Of a DNA stretch of 38,646 nt, positions 9,935 to 17,878 are shown in pieces; positions within the stretch are counted from its first letter, which is position 1; every line of letters starts with the position of its first letter. The translations under genes were made by a program, and so were the position numbers. The notes under the pieces were generated by a model, which had not been told where the DNA came from, did not search any database, and saw only the letters and a program-made list of their open reading frames with translations. The stretch is from Acidovorax delafieldii 2AN. GTDB lineage: Bacteria > Pseudomonadota > Gammaproteobacteria > Burkholderiales > Burkholderiaceae_C. The stretch spans positions 1 to 38,646 of the forward strand of contig NZ_ACQT01000018.1 of assembly GCF_000175235.1 (NCBI RefSeq), given 5' to 3'.

Positions 9935-10588
9935 ATGCGCAAGCCACTGCGTGCATCCTTGCTCGCCTCGCTGCTGATGGGCCTGGCCGTTGCCGGAGTC
10001 CAGGCACAGGCCGTTTACCGCATCGTCGGGCCAGATGGGAAGGTCACCTTCTCGGATCGCGCCCCCGACAACAATGCCAAGCCCGCCCAGACCACAGCCC
10101 CCGGCTCACCCGCAGGAGGCGCAGCCCTGCCCTACGAGCTTCAGCAGGTCGCCACGCGGTTTCCGGTCACGCTCTACACCGGCAGCGACTGCGCGCCCTG
10201 CAACAGCGCCCGCAGCCTGCTGATCGGGCGGGGCATTCCATTCACCGAACGCACCATCAGCACGAACGAAGACATCGAGGCACTGCAGCGCCTGAGCGGC
10301 AGCTCCAGCCTGCCGTTCGGCACCATTGGCGGGCAGCAACTGGCCGGTTTCTCCGATGCCGAGTGGACCCAGTACCTGAATGCCGCGGGATACCCCAAGC
10401 AGTCGCAACTGCCCTCGAACTATCGCCGTCCACCCGCCGCACCCCTCGTGGCCGTGAAGGCCGCACAGCCTGCGCCCCCCGACGTGACCGAAACCCGTGA
10501 ACCCCGTGCGCCGGCACAGCGGCAGCGGCCGGCACCAGCCCCTGTAGACGGCCCCACGCCCAGCAACCCGGCAGGTATCCGCTTCTGA
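9935..10588 (+). CDS. Exported DUF4124 / glutaredoxin-like protein
   Basis: 217 aa. A cleavable signal peptide (about 1-25; hydrophobic LLASLLMGLAVAGV, then VQAQA) sends it to the periplasm. Residues ~26-45 (AVYRIVGPDGKVTFSDRAP) match the DUF4124 motif. Residues ~70-150 resemble a glutaredoxin fold: VTLYTGSDCAPCNSAR holds a CxxC at about C86/C89, and SSSLPFGTIGGQQLAGF resembles the cis-Pro/GSH-binding loop. A Pro/Ala-rich low-complexity tail follows. Start chosen for the GAGGAG ribosome site at -7. A periplasmic thiol-redox role is inferred from the CxxC; no partner DsbD-like gene is nearby. A convergent terminator follows. Confidence 0.82.
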   Translation: MRKPLRASLLASLLMGLAVAGVQAQAVYRIVGPDGKVTFSDRAPDNNAKPAQTTAPGSPAGGAALPYELQQVATRFPVTLYTGSDCAPCNSARSLLIGRGIPFTERTISTNEDIEALQRLSGSSSLPFGTIGGQQLAGFSDAEWTQYLNAAGYPKQSQLPSNYRRPPAAPLVAVKAAQPAPPDVTETREPRAPAQRQRPAPAPVDGPTPSNPAGIRF

Positions 10589-10619
10589 AAAAGCCCGGGC
10601 TGGTACAGCCCGGGCTTTT
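10589..10619. terminator. Bidirectional intrinsic terminator
   Basis: Perfect 14-bp arms (10589-10602, 10606-10619; AAAAGCCCGGGCTG and its complement) flank a 3-nt loop, giving A-tracts and T-tracts on both strands. It sits between the convergent glutaredoxin-like gene and rpiA and can end both transcripts. Confidence 0.92.
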
Positions 10620-10627
10620 GGCGCGCC

Positions 10628-11320
10628 TCAGTAGGTGAAGGTCTTCACCACGCCTTGGGCCGTGCCCATAAGGCAAACCGACGCCTTCTGGTGCGCGAAC
10701 ACCCCCACCGTCACCACGCCAGGCCACTGGTTCACCTCGGACTCGAATGCCAGGGGGTCGGTGATCGAAAGGCCGGTCACATCCAGGATGTGCTGGCCGT
10801 TGTCTGTCACCAATGGTTCACCGTCCTTGAGGCGCAAGCGCGCTTCGCCACCGAGCGCGGCGAAGCGTCGCCCGATGTGCTGAGCGGCCATGGGAATCAC
10901 CTCCACCGGCAAGGGAAAGCGCCCCAGCGAAGGCACGAGCTTGGATTCGTCGACGATGCAGACGAAACGGCGCGCCAGTGCCGCCACAATTTTCTCGCGC
11001 GTGAGTGCGGCGCCGCCGCCTTTCACCATGTATCCCTGGCCGTCGACTTCGTCCGCACCGTCGATGTACACCGCCAGCGATTCGACATCATTGGCATCGA
11101 ATACCGCAATCCCCAGCGCCTTGAGGCGCTCCGTGCTCGCGATCGAACTGGAGACGGCGCCCCGAATCTGGTCCTTCATGCCCGCCAGGGCGTCGATGAA
11201 CTTGTTGACCGTGGAGCCGGTGCCCACCCCCACGATGTCGCCGGGCACCACATACTGCAGGGCAGCCTGGCCCACCAGGGCCTTGAGTTCGTCTTGGGTC
11301 AGGGGAGAGGAAGTCGTCAT
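10628..11320 (-). CDS. rpiA: Ribose-5-phosphate isomerase A
   Basis: Interconverts ribose-5-phosphate and ribulose-5-phosphate in the pentose phosphate pathway. 230 aa (E. coli 219). Signature blocks: GVGTGSTV phosphate loop (about 31-38), SSSIASTE, the catalytic [21 protein letters not shown] with the catalytic lysine and glutamate, and a C-terminal [15 protein letters not shown]. Divergent from pyrD across only 38 bp, so the promoters must overlap. Ends 8 bp from the shared terminator. Confidence 0.97.
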   Translation of the reverse strand: MTTSSPLTQDELKALVGQAALQYVVPGDIVGVGTGSTVNKFIDALAGMKDQIRGAVSSSIASTERLKALGIAVFDANDVESLAVYIDGADEVDGQGYMVKGGGAALTREKIVAALARRFVCIVDESKLVPSLGRFPLPVEVIPMAAQHIGRRFAALGGEARLRLKDGEPLVTDNGQHILDVTGLSITDPLAFESEVNQWPGVVTVGVFAHQKASVCLMGTAQGVVKTFTY

Positions 11321-11358
11321 GGGGGAGAATCAGAGGGTAATCGTCGAATTATCCCCCC

Positions 11359-12441
11359 ATGTCACTGATCCCCTACGCCCTCACCCGCTCCTTTCTGTTT
11401 GGCATGGATGCCGAAGCCGCCCACGAATTCACCATGGGCATGTTGGCACGCGGCCAGCACACCCCCATGCAGTGGGCGTGGTGCCATGAAACGGTGGATG
11501 ACCCCATCGAACTGGCTGGGCTCACCTTTCCCAACCGCGTAGGGCTCGCGGCAGGCCTGGACAAGAATGCCCGCTGCATCGATGCGCTGGGTGCCATGGG
11601 CTTTGGCTTCGTGGAGGTCGGCACGGTGACGCCCAAGGCGCAGCCCGGCAACGCGAAGCCCCGCATGTTCCGCCTGCCCGAGGCCCGGGCCCTGATCAAT
11701 CGATTGGGCTTCAACAACGATGGCTTGGACGCCTTCATCCATAACGTGCAGCAGGCCCGCTTTCGCACGCTGCACCGCAAGCACCCCATGCTGCTGGGGC
11801 TGAACATCGGCAAGAACGCCAGCACTCCCATCGACAGTGCCACCAGCGACTACCTCACCTGCCTCGACGGCGTGTATCCGCATGCCGACTACGTCACGAT
11901 CAACATCAGTTCACCCAACACACAAAACTTGCGCGCGCTGCAAAGCGATGCAGCCCTGGATGCCCTGCTGGGCGCCATTGCCGAACGCCGCGAAACTCTG
12001 GCAGGACAATACCCGCAGAACGATGGCAAGGGCGGTACCAAGGCGCGCCGCGTGCCCATCTTCGTCAAGATTGCCCCTGACCTCGACGAGGCCCAGGTGT
12101 CGGTGATCGCGGCCACCCTGCAACGCCACGGCATGGATGGCGTGATTGCCACCAACACCACCATCAGCCGGGAGGCCGTCAAGGGCCAGCCCCATTCCGA
12201 ACAGCAGGGCGGACTCAGCGGAGCGCCCGTGCTCGAAGCCAGCAATCAGGTGATCCGGCAACTGCGTGCAGCCCTGGGCAGCCGTTTCCCCATCATCGGC
12301 GTGGGCGGCATCCTGAGCGCAGAAGACGCGGTAAGCAAGATCCGCGCGGGCGCGGATGTCGTGCAGATCTATACCGGACTGATCTACGAGGGCCCGGCCC
12401 TCGTGTCGAAGGCAGCGCGGGCCATCAAAGCCATGGGCTGA
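11359..12441 (+). CDS. pyrD: Dihydroorotate dehydrogenase (quinone), class 2
   Basis: Oxidises dihydroorotate to orotate, passing electrons via FMN to membrane quinone; fourth step of pyrimidine synthesis. 360 aa. The N-terminal amphipathic stretch ([17 protein letters not shown]) is the membrane-association helix that marks class 2. Also seen: [32 protein letters not shown], catalytic serine in NISSPNT (about 182-188), NTTI, and the GVGGI FMN-phosphate loop near the C terminus. The start is only 38 bp from the rpiA start and no clear ribosome site precedes it, so a very short or absent leader is likely. About 175 bp without a gene follows. Confidence 0.97.
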   Translation: MSLIPYALTRSFLFGMDAEAAHEFTMGMLARGQHTPMQWAWCHETVDDPIELAGLTFPNRVGLAAGLDKNARCIDALGAMGFGFVEVGTVTPKAQPGNAKPRMFRLPEARALINRLGFNNDGLDAFIHNVQQARFRTLHRKHPMLLGLNIGKNASTPIDSATSDYLTCLDGVYPHADYVTINISSPNTQNLRALQSDAALDALLGAIAERRETLAGQYPQNDGKGGTKARRVPIFVKIAPDLDEAQVSVIAATLQRHGMDGVIATNTTISREAVKGQPHSEQQGGLSGAPVLEASNQVIRQLRAALGSRFPIIGVGGILSAEDAVSKIRAGADVVQIYTGLIYEGPALVSKAARAIKAMG

Positions 12442-12617
12442 AGAACCTGGGGCATTGCGGTGCATGCGGATGCCTTACCACGCTCACGGTGTGGCACGAC
12501 CGAAATGCAACGCCGGGGCCCTTGAACACAGCCCCCGGGGGGGGGCACCGGAGAGGTTCGCACCGAGACAAGACGCGCAGTCAGAAGAACAAGCGGCAGC
12601 AACTGCTGCCACCCGTC

Positions 12618-12926
12618 CTATCGCCGCAGGCGCATTACCAGTGGAAGCACGACGCTGGCCCAACGCACCAATCGGCGCGGGCCGGCGGCCATTGCAACCC
12701 CGGCCAGAGCTGCTACGGCCGCCGGATGCTGCCGCGTGAAAGCGACCACGCGCAGCAACAGGGGCGCATCGGCATCACTGCCGTTGGCCACGGCGGCCAG
12801 AGCCTGCGACTGAAGCCGCGCAGCCCGCCGGGCGCGCAGGCGTTCGCGCTGCAACGCAATGCGCTCCACGATCTGTTGTTGCGCTTCGGTGCCCGGCACG
12901 GGCAGGGATTCTTCGGAATAGCTCAC
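12618..12926 (-). CDS. YqjK-like small protein
   Basis: 102 aa from a GTG start (12924-12926) that overlaps the TGA of the upstream yqjE-like gene (GTGA), so it is translationally coupled. The N-terminal half is charged and probably helical (QQQIVERIALQRERLRARRA); a weakly hydrophobic segment (AAVAALAGVAMAAG) and a basic tail follow. It sits where yqjK lies in yqjDEK operons. The family's role is unknown; it is associated with the membrane-envelope cluster. The assignment rests on position and composition more than on motifs. Confidence 0.65.
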   Translation of the reverse strand: MSYSEESLPVPGTEAQQQIVERIALQRERLRARRAARLQSQALAAVANGSDADAPLLLRVVAFTRQHPAAVAALAGVAMAAGPRRLVRWASVVLPLVMRLRR

Positions 12927-13318
12927 AAGCGCTCCTTGATGTCGCGCCAGTCCTGGGCCAGCTCGCGACGGGTGAGCGCAAAGGCATTGCCCGCACTGCG
13001 CATCACCGAAACCAGCTTGTACGCAGCCGAGCACCATGCCAGCAGCCACACGCCCGCAACTATCCAGGCGACCAGCACGCGGTGCGGGCTCTCCCAGAAA
13101 TGCACCAGCACAGCGGTGGACAGCAGCACCAGCGCCACCACGGTCAGGCCGGTGACCGCGATCATCAACACCAGCAACTGCTGCAATCGCTGCTTCTGAT
13201 CAAGCCACTCCAGGCGTGCCAGCTCAAGCCGATCCTCGGCAGCGATGGCCCCCTCGATGACATTTGCGCGCCATCGCGCGGCAAACGCCTCCAGTCCTAA
13301 CAGAGAGAGCCAGTTCAT
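12923..13318 (-). CDS. YqjE-like inner-membrane protein (phage-holin-III superfamily)
   Basis: 131 aa. A charged N-terminal helix (about 15-45) precedes two transmembrane segments (about 47-70, LLVLMIAVTGLTVVALVLLSTAV, and 80-98, VLVAWIVAGVWLLAWC) and a basic cytoplasmic tail ending KERL. This is the layout of the YqjE/DUF1469 family, which databases place in a holin-like superfamily; that name does not imply a prophage. Second gene of the yqjD-E-K unit, 39 bp after yqjD and overlapping the next gene by 4 nt. Confidence 0.8.
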   Translation of the reverse strand: MNWLSLLGLEAFAARWRANVIEGAIAAEDRLELARLEWLDQKQRLQQLLVLMIAVTGLTVVALVLLSTAVLVHFWESPHRVLVAWIVAGVWLLAWCSAAYKLVSVMRSAGNAFALTRRELAQDWRDIKERL

Positions 13319-13357
13319 AGGAGCCTTGGCCGCATCAGCGCGATGGAGGACTGACGA

Positions 13358-13660
13358 TCAGCGGCGCGCAAGCAGAAAGCCCACCAGTGCGCCCACCGCC
13401 AGCGCGGCCCCAGCCACGCGCCAGGGTTCGTCATGGGCATAGCGGTCGGCCGCCAGGGCCGCGTCCTTGGCCTGGCGAGCAGCTTCCTGGGCGGCGCGCA
13501 CCGCAGACTCGCGCACCGTATGCATACCGTCATCCAGGCGCTGGCGCAGTACCTTGATCTCGGGGAACGAATCGAGGTCCTTGCTGGCCAGCAGCCCGCG
13601 CAGATCAGACACCAATTTTTCGAGTTCGCCCTGGGTGGTGGTGCTGTCGGAAGCAGTCAT
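13358..13660 (-). CDS. YqjD/ElaB-like DUF883 membrane-anchored protein
   Basis: 100 aa. A long amphipathic helix (about 10-72; heptad-like, many Ala/Arg/Glu) is followed by a single C-terminal transmembrane segment (VAGAALAVGALVGFLLARR). This matches the DUF883 family. E. coli YqjD and ElaB are C-tail-anchored inner-membrane proteins that associate with ribosomes in stationary phase; that role is known for the family and only inferred here. First gene of the three-gene unit; a hairpin lies just upstream of its start. Confidence 0.82.
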   Translation of the reverse strand: MTASDSTTTQGELEKLVSDLRGLLASKDLDSFPEIKVLRQRLDDGMHTVRESAVRAAQEAARQAKDAALAADRYAHDEPWRVAGAALAVGALVGFLLARR

Positions 13661-13687
13661 ACATACCTTTCGTTGGATTCAGTGAAC

Positions 13688-13714
13688 GCCATCGCGCAGG
13701 AGTGCTGCGATGGC
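13688..13714 (-). promoter_or_regulatory. Inverted repeat in the yqjD leader
   Basis: Perfect 8-bp arms GCCATCGC / GCGATGGC around an 11-nt loop, 28 bp upstream of the yqjD-like ATG. It could be a 5'-UTR hairpin or an operator. No T-run follows on the minus strand, so a terminator is unlikely. Confidence 0.4.
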
Positions 13715-13790
13715 TTGGGATCATCTTAGCGACATGCCCGATGGGCCGCCATCTTCCGTCGTCGCAAAACGTTACGACACGCCCGAGATT

Positions 13791-14897
13791 TCATGCGGAA
13801 CGGACCATCTGCGCCACATAATCCGCGATGGCCAAGGCGCTGGTGAGGCCCGGCGATTCGATGCCAAAGAGGTTCACGAGGCCTGCAACCCCGTGTTCAC
13901 GCGGCCCCTGCACCATGAAATCCGCTGCCGGCGCATCGGCTCCGTGGATCTTGGGCCGAATACCGGCATAGCCTGGGGCCAACGCCCCGTCTTGCAGACC
14001 GGGCCAGTACTTGCGCACCTCAGCGTAGAACGCCTGCCCCCGCGCCGGGTCGACCTGCAGATCGTCGGGCGAATCGACCCACTGCACGTCGGGGCCGAAT
14101 TTGGCTTGACCGCCCAGGTCAAGCGTGAGGTGAACGCCCAATCCGGCCGCTTCGGGCACCGGGTAGATCAGGTGGGTAAAGGGTGCCTTTGCCGTGAGCG
14201 TGAAATAGCTGCCTTTGGCGTAGTGCGCTGGCGGAACATGGCGCTCGTGCAACCCCGTGAAGCGCCGCGCAAGCGTGGGGGCATAAAGCCCTGCGGCATT
14301 CACCACCGTGCTTGCCTGCAGCCGGGTGCCATCCTCAGCTTCCAAAAGAATAGCACTCTCTCCACATTCAGCGCGCGCAAGCGGCGAATTCAATGCAACA
14401 AGCCCGCCCGCGTTCTCCAGATCGCCCTGCAGTGCCAGCATGAGCCCATGGCTGTCCACGATGCCGGTGCTGGGTGAATACAGGGCCGCAACGCATTCGA
14501 GTGCCGGCTCCAATGCACGGGCGGCCTCGCGGTCGAGCCACTGAAGATCCAGAACGCCATTGGCCTCGGCGCGCGTACGGATCGACTCAAGGCCTGCGAG
14601 CTGCTCTCGTGACGTGGCCACCAGCAACTTCCCGCACCGTCGGTGCGCAACGCCGCGGTCGGCGCAATAGGCATACAGCTGCTCACGCCCCGTGACGCAA
14701 AAGCGGGCCTTGAGTGAGCCAGCCGGGTAGTACAGGCCCGCATGAATGACCTCGCTATTGCGCGAACTGGTGCCGGTGCCAATGGCATCCGCAGCCTCCA
14801 GCACCATCACCTCACGCCCGTCGAGCGCCAGCGCACGGGCCACGGCGAGCCCCACCACGCCCGCGCCTACCACGACGCTATCCACTGTGTCCGTCAT
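13791..14897 (-). CDS. FAD-dependent oxidoreductase, L-2-hydroxyglutarate oxidase (LhgO) type
   Basis: 368 aa from ATG 14895-14897, with AAGGAAAA upstream. The N terminus has the GxGxxG dinucleotide fold ([17 protein letters not shown]), the FAD glutamate in VMVLEAAD, and [15 protein letters not shown], typical of the DAO/COG0579 family. Substrate-side blocks include [28 protein letters not shown] and a C-terminal [20 protein letters not shown]. The family oxidises 2-hydroxy acids or amino acids; LhgO passes electrons to quinone. The exact substrate cannot be read. It follows a deacetylase-fold gene after 29 bp and probably shares its transcript through a weak hairpin. Confidence 0.82.
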   Translation of the reverse strand: MTDTVDSVVVGAGVVGLAVARALALDGREVMVLEAADAIGTGTSSRNSEVIHAGLYYPAGSLKARFCVTGREQLYAYCADRGVAHRRCGKLLVATSREQLAGLESIRTRAEANGVLDLQWLDREAARALEPALECVAALYSPSTGIVDSHGLMLALQGDLENAGGLVALNSPLARAECGESAILLEAEDGTRLQASTVVNAAGLYAPTLARRFTGLHERHVPPAHYAKGSYFTLTAKAPFTHLIYPVPEAAGLGVHLTLDLGGQAKFGPDVQWVDSPDDLQVDPARGQAFYAEVRKYWPGLQDGALAPGYAGIRPKIHGADAPAADFMVQGPREHGVAGLVNLFGIESPGLTSALAIADYVAQMVRSA

Positions 14898-14916
14898 CTC
14901 TATTTTTCCTTGTTGC

Positions 14917-14934
14917 AAAAAAGCCTTCAGGCTT
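14917..14934 (-). terminator. Weak terminator-like hairpin overlapping the amidohydrolase stop codon
   Basis: On the minus strand AAGCC, a TGAA loop and GGCTT are followed by a T-run. The loop contains the amidohydrolase TGA, so terminating ribosomes would cover the hairpin. A five-pair stem is weak, suggesting partial read-through into the oxidoreductase gene. Confidence 0.4.
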
Positions 14935-15964
14935 GCTCGAAGCCGTCGAGCACATGGACCGCGTTGATGCCCAGTTCTGCAGCCGCATAGCCGCCTTCCA
15001 GCACCAGCACGGTTGGCAAGTTCAGCTGTGCCAGACGCGCCCCCATAGGGCAAAAATCGGCCGAAGCCAGTGCAAACCGCGAAATGGGGTCGCCCTCGTA
15101 TGTATCGAGCCCCAATGAAACCACCAGGGCATCGGCCCCAAAGCCGGCAATGCGAGTACACGCCCGCTCCAGCGCCTCGAACCAGACGGCCGCCGTGGTG
15201 CCCGCGGGAAGTGGAAGATTCAAGTTGCAGCCTGAACCTTCGCCCTCGCCGGTCTCATCGGCATGACCGAGAAAAAACGGGTATTCGGTTCGGGGATCAC
15301 CATGGATGCTCGCGAAGAATACATCGCCACGGTGGTAGAAGATGCTCTGGGTGCCATTGCCGTGGTGGTAGTCCACATCGAGCACCGCCACGCGCGACGC
15401 CCCCTGGTTGCGCAACGCCTGGGTCGCCACCGCTGCATTGTTGATAAAGCAGTAGCCCCCCATGAAATCGGGCCCGGCATGGTGCCCAGGCGGGCGCGTG
15501 CAACAGAATACGGCGCGCGCTCCTCCGGCCACCCTCGCAGCCGCGCTGGCTGCGGCATCGGCCCCCGCCTTGACCGCGGCCCAGGTGCCCGAAGCCAGCG
15601 GTGTGCCGTTGTCCATGGAATACAGGCCCAACCGTGCGATGAAATTGTCGGATTCGAAGTCGCTGCGCAAAGTGCGGACCGGCCATACCGAGGGAAACGG
15701 CTGCACCGATGCATTGCCTGGGGCCAATGCCAGCCACTGTTGCCACGCCCCCTCGAGAAACTTCAGATAGCGCTCAGAGTGGACCTGGCGCAAGACCGGG
15801 GTGCTATCGACATCGGGGGCCAGCAAGGAGCAGCCCCACGCTCTGAGGCTGGCCTCCACATGATCGGCGCGCGCTGGGCTTTCGAAGCACGGCACGCGCT
15901 CTCCGCGAAAGAACTCATGGGCAGGCGCATGCCCTTGGTGCAATGGGTTGTGGTAGACCAGCAT
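14927..15964 (-). CDS. Histone-deacetylase-family amidohydrolase (acetylpolyamine-type)
   Basis: 345 aa from ATG 15962-15964. Zinc-dependent deacetylase fold: [20 protein letters not shown] carries the catalytic histidine pair, [11 protein letters not shown] the first zinc Asp/His, [11 protein letters not shown] the last zinc aspartate, and [11 protein letters not shown] the transition-state loop. The [12 protein letters not shown] start fits bacterial class II homologues, which remove acetyl groups from acetylpolyamines or other small amides. No strong ribosome site precedes this ATG; an alternative start at 15997 adds 11 residues. First of a two-gene unit with the FAD oxidoreductase, suggesting a short catabolic route, for example deacetylation followed by oxidation. 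That link is inference. Confidence 0.85.
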   Translation of the reverse strand: MLVYHNPLHQGHAPAHEFFRGERVPCFESPARADHVEASLRAWGCSLLAPDVDSTPVLRQVHSERYLKFLEGAWQQWLALAPGNASVQPFPSVWPVRTLRSDFESDNFIARLGLYSMDNGTPLASGTWAAVKAGADAAASAAARVAGGARAVFCCTRPPGHHAGPDFMGGYCFINNAAVATQALRNQGASRVAVLDVDYHHGNGTQSIFYHRGDVFFASIHGDPRTEYPFFLGHADETGEGEGSGCNLNLPLPAGTTAAVWFEALERACTRIAGFGADALVVSLGLDTYEGDPISRFALASADFCPMGARLAQLNLPTVLVLEGGYAAAELGINAVHVLDGFEQA

Positions 15965-16109
15965 GGTGGAGTGACGACAGGATCGGCAAGAGGCCATTCA
16001 CGCTGCACGCGGTGAAGGGTCGCAGAACCGTTCAGGCGACGTGTAGGCAGAAATATCTGACTGTAACGGCCAATACCCGGCCTTCATGTTCAACAGCGCG
16101 CGAACCATG

Positions 16110-16144
16110 AAAAAACCCTTGCAGACATGCGCCTGCAAGGGTTT
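16110..16144 (-). terminator. Intrinsic terminator of the tRNA-Val transcript
   Basis: Perfect 12-bp arms (16113-16124 and 16133-16144; AAACCCTTGCAG and its complement) around an 8-nt loop, ending in a T6 run on the minus strand. It lies immediately after the second tRNA and before the amidohydrolase gene. Confidence 0.9.
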
Positions 16145-16148
16145 GTAT

Positions 16149-16223
16149 TGGTGGGTGATACATGGATCGAACATGTGACCCCTGCCGTGTGAAGGCAGTG
16201 CTCTACCGCTGAGCTAATCACCC
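16149..16223 (-). tRNA. tRNA-Val (anticodon CAC), promoter-distal copy
   Basis: 75 nt including an encoded CCA end. Acceptor GGGTGAT pairs with ATCACCC; D arm TAGCTCAGCGGTAGAGC; anticodon stem CTGCC/GGCAG with loop TTCACAC gives anticodon CAC (codon GUG); T arm CATGTTCGATCCATG. A73 and the A35/C36 bases are valine identity features. Identical in sequence to the copy at 16268-16342, separated by 44 nt. Confidence 0.95.
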
Positions 16224-16267
16224 GTGGTCACCCTCATTGAAAGTGCCCGAAAAATCTGTCGTGAGCT

Positions 16268-16342
16268 TGGTGGGTGATACATGGATCGAACATGTGACCC
16301 CTGCCGTGTGAAGGCAGTGCTCTACCGCTGAGCTAATCACCC
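16268..16342 (-). tRNA. tRNA-Val (anticodon CAC), promoter-proximal copy
   Basis: Same 75-nt sequence as the copy at 16149-16223, also with encoded CCA. It lies 37 bp past the dnaQ stop. A CATAAT -10 about 22 bp upstream suggests its own promoter, though read-through from dnaQ is possible. The copies share a transcript ending at the terminator near 16110. Confidence 0.95.
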
Positions 16343-16363
16343 GTGTCGCTGCGACAGCCTTCA

Positions 16364-16369
16364 ATTATG
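16364..16369 (-). promoter_or_regulatory. Possible -10 element of the tRNA-Val operon
   Basis: CATAAT on the minus strand, 22 bp before the tRNA 5' end. The best -35 candidate (TTGCAG, 19 bp upstream) lies in the last codons of dnaQ. A TGTCGC-A-GCGACA inverted repeat separates the -10 from the tRNA. Confidence 0.4.
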
Positions 16370-16379
16370 GCACAGCTTT

Positions 16380-17093
16380 TCAGGCCGTCTGCAAAGATCG
16401 CCAAATTGTTTTACCGCCGCTGGCCTTGTCGATCTGCACCAGCACCTCCTCATGGGCCGCGATTTCCTGCTCGTTTGCCGGCAGCACCGGCAACGTGAAA
16501 CTGCGCAGGTCGATCTGCACGAAATGGCCGCCGCCAGCGCTGTCCTGCGCGTCGTCGATGATCAGCAACGCATCCTGGCCGCGCGTGAGATTGATGTACA
16601 CGTCCGCCAGCAGCTCTGCGTCGAGCAAGGCGCCGTGCAGCGTGCGCCCGGAATTGTCCACGCCCAGACGGTCGCACAACGCGTCCAGCGAGTTGCGCTT
16701 GCCCGGGTAGAGCTCCTTGGCCATGGCCAGGGTATCGGTGACGCTGTCCACAAACGTGTGCAGTGCCGGGCGCCCCAGCAGCTCGAGTTCCTTGTTCAGG
16801 AAGCCTACGTCAAACGCCGCGTTGTGGATGATGACCTCGGCCCCCTGCAGGTACTCGAGCAACTCGTCGGCGACGGCTGCGAACTTGGGCTTGTCCCTCA
16901 GAAACTCGTTGCTGATTCCGTGCACCTTGAGTGCATCCTCATGGCTGTCGCGCTCGGGATTGAGATAGAAATGCTTGTTGTTGCCCGTGAGCTTGCGCGA
17001 CACCAGTTCCACGCAGCCGATTTCAATAATGCGGTCGCCCCCTTCGGCGGACAGACCGGTGGTTTCCGTATCGAGAACAATCTGGCGTGACAT
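16380..17093 (-). CDS. dnaQ: DNA polymerase III epsilon subunit (3'-5' proofreading exonuclease)
   Basis: Proofreading subunit of the replicative polymerase. 237 aa (E. coli 243) from ATG 17091-17093, with CAGGAG upstream. ExoI motif LDTETTG (D8, E10), ExoII around IIHNAAFDVGFLNKEL, and ExoIII HGALLDAELLADVYINL holding the catalytic His and Asp. The C-terminal tail (about 185-237) is the polymerase alpha-binding region. A longer frame to 17162 lacks a better ribosome site. It is 78 bp downstream of fdx in the same direction, and the tRNA-Val pair follows. Confidence 0.95.
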   Translation of the reverse strand: MSRQIVLDTETTGLSAEGGDRIIEIGCVELVSRKLTGNNKHFYLNPERDSHEDALKVHGISNEFLRDKPKFAAVADELLEYLQGAEVIIHNAAFDVGFLNKELELLGRPALHTFVDSVTDTLAMAKELYPGKRNSLDALCDRLGVDNSGRTLHGALLDAELLADVYINLTRGQDALLIIDDAQDSAGGGHFVQIDLRSFTLPVLPANEQEIAAHEEVLVQIDKASGGKTIWRSLQTA

Positions 17094-17171
17094 CGAGACT
17101 CCTGTGGCGCGGTAGGTGCGTTGCGGTGAAGCACGATGCCCGCACGGCGCATCGCGCTTCACCGCTGTGCT

Positions 17172-17510
17172 TCAGTGATTTTCCTTGGCGTGGTTGATTG
17201 AATACTTCGGAATTTCAACCACCAGGTCTTTCTGCGCAATGATGGCCTGGCAAGACAGGCGCGACTGGGGCTCGAGCCCCCAGGCGCGATCGAGAAGATC
17301 TTCCTCTTCTTCCTCGGCTTCATTGAGCGACTCAATACCCGAGCGCACCACCACGTGGCAGGTGGTGCAGGCACAACTCATGTCGCAGGCATGCTCGATG
17401 TTGATGTGGTTTTCCAGCAGCGCCTCGCAGATGGAAGTGCCGGCAGGTGCCGTGATCTCTGCGCCGGCGGGGCAATATTCGGGGTGGGGAAGTATCTTGA
17501 TGACGGGCAT
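17172..17510 (-). CDS. fdx: ISC-system [2Fe-2S] ferredoxin
   Basis: Electron donor for Fe-S cluster assembly on IscU. 112 aa, equal to the family norm. Cluster ligands C42, C48, C51 and C87, plus the extra C46 typical of Isc ferredoxins, are all in place (ACDMSCACTTC ... LSCQ). An acidic patch (EAEEEEEDLLD) supplies the partner-docking surface. Unusually it is 368 bp from hscA, with no clear gene between. dnaQ follows. Confidence 0.96.
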   Translation of the reverse strand: MPVIKILPHPEYCPAGAEITAPAGTSICEALLENHINIEHACDMSCACTTCHVVVRSGIESLNEAEEEEEDLLDRAWGLEPQSRLSCQAIIAQKDLVVEIPKYSINHAKENH

Positions 17511-17878
17511 GGATTGGCTCTGTTTTCAAGGACAGGGCTCGACCGCGCATCCCATTGCATAGGACGCCTTGGTGAGCGACAAAGAGAAGGATGGGCGCCT
17601 GTTCAAACGATGTCCCACGAGGCGCCGCTGACGGCCATCACACCAGAAGGTGCGCGTGATGGTGCCAGCCGCGGGCACCACTGCCATGTGGAGCGAAGAA
17701 TCGCGGTGAGCAACGGATCGGCGCTGTACCAAATTCGAACAGGCTTCAAGCGTGCCTGCGGCAATTGCGCCCCGCCCCGCCGGATCCACTTTCCCCCGCC
17801 ACCGGCTGCTTCGCGCGCGGCGCTGGGGAACGACACTTTTGGGTGGCAAAACATCGGTCGGAACAAACGGTGCGCGGG
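17511..17878 (-). other. 368-bp gap between hscA and fdx; possible broken small gene
   Basis: No recognised gene. Two overlapping minus-strand frames are open: 17603-17866 (87 codons, starting MFRPMFCHPKVSF) and 17526-17849 (107 codons, ending SYAMGCAVEPCP). In the first half the 87-codon frame has the better third-position GC; in the second half the 107-codon frame looks better, as if one short gene had been frameshifted. Neither resembles a family I know. In most isc operons hscA and fdx are almost contiguous, so this insertion is odd. It may also hold a promoter for fdx. Confidence 0.3.

Noticed and set aside
10628-11360. Plus-strand frames opposite rpiA
   Set aside because: Antisense to a complete RpiA with intact active-site motifs.
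12923-13318. Prophage holin
   Set aside because: Holin superfamily naming only; neighbours fit a yqjDEK operon and no phage genes are present.
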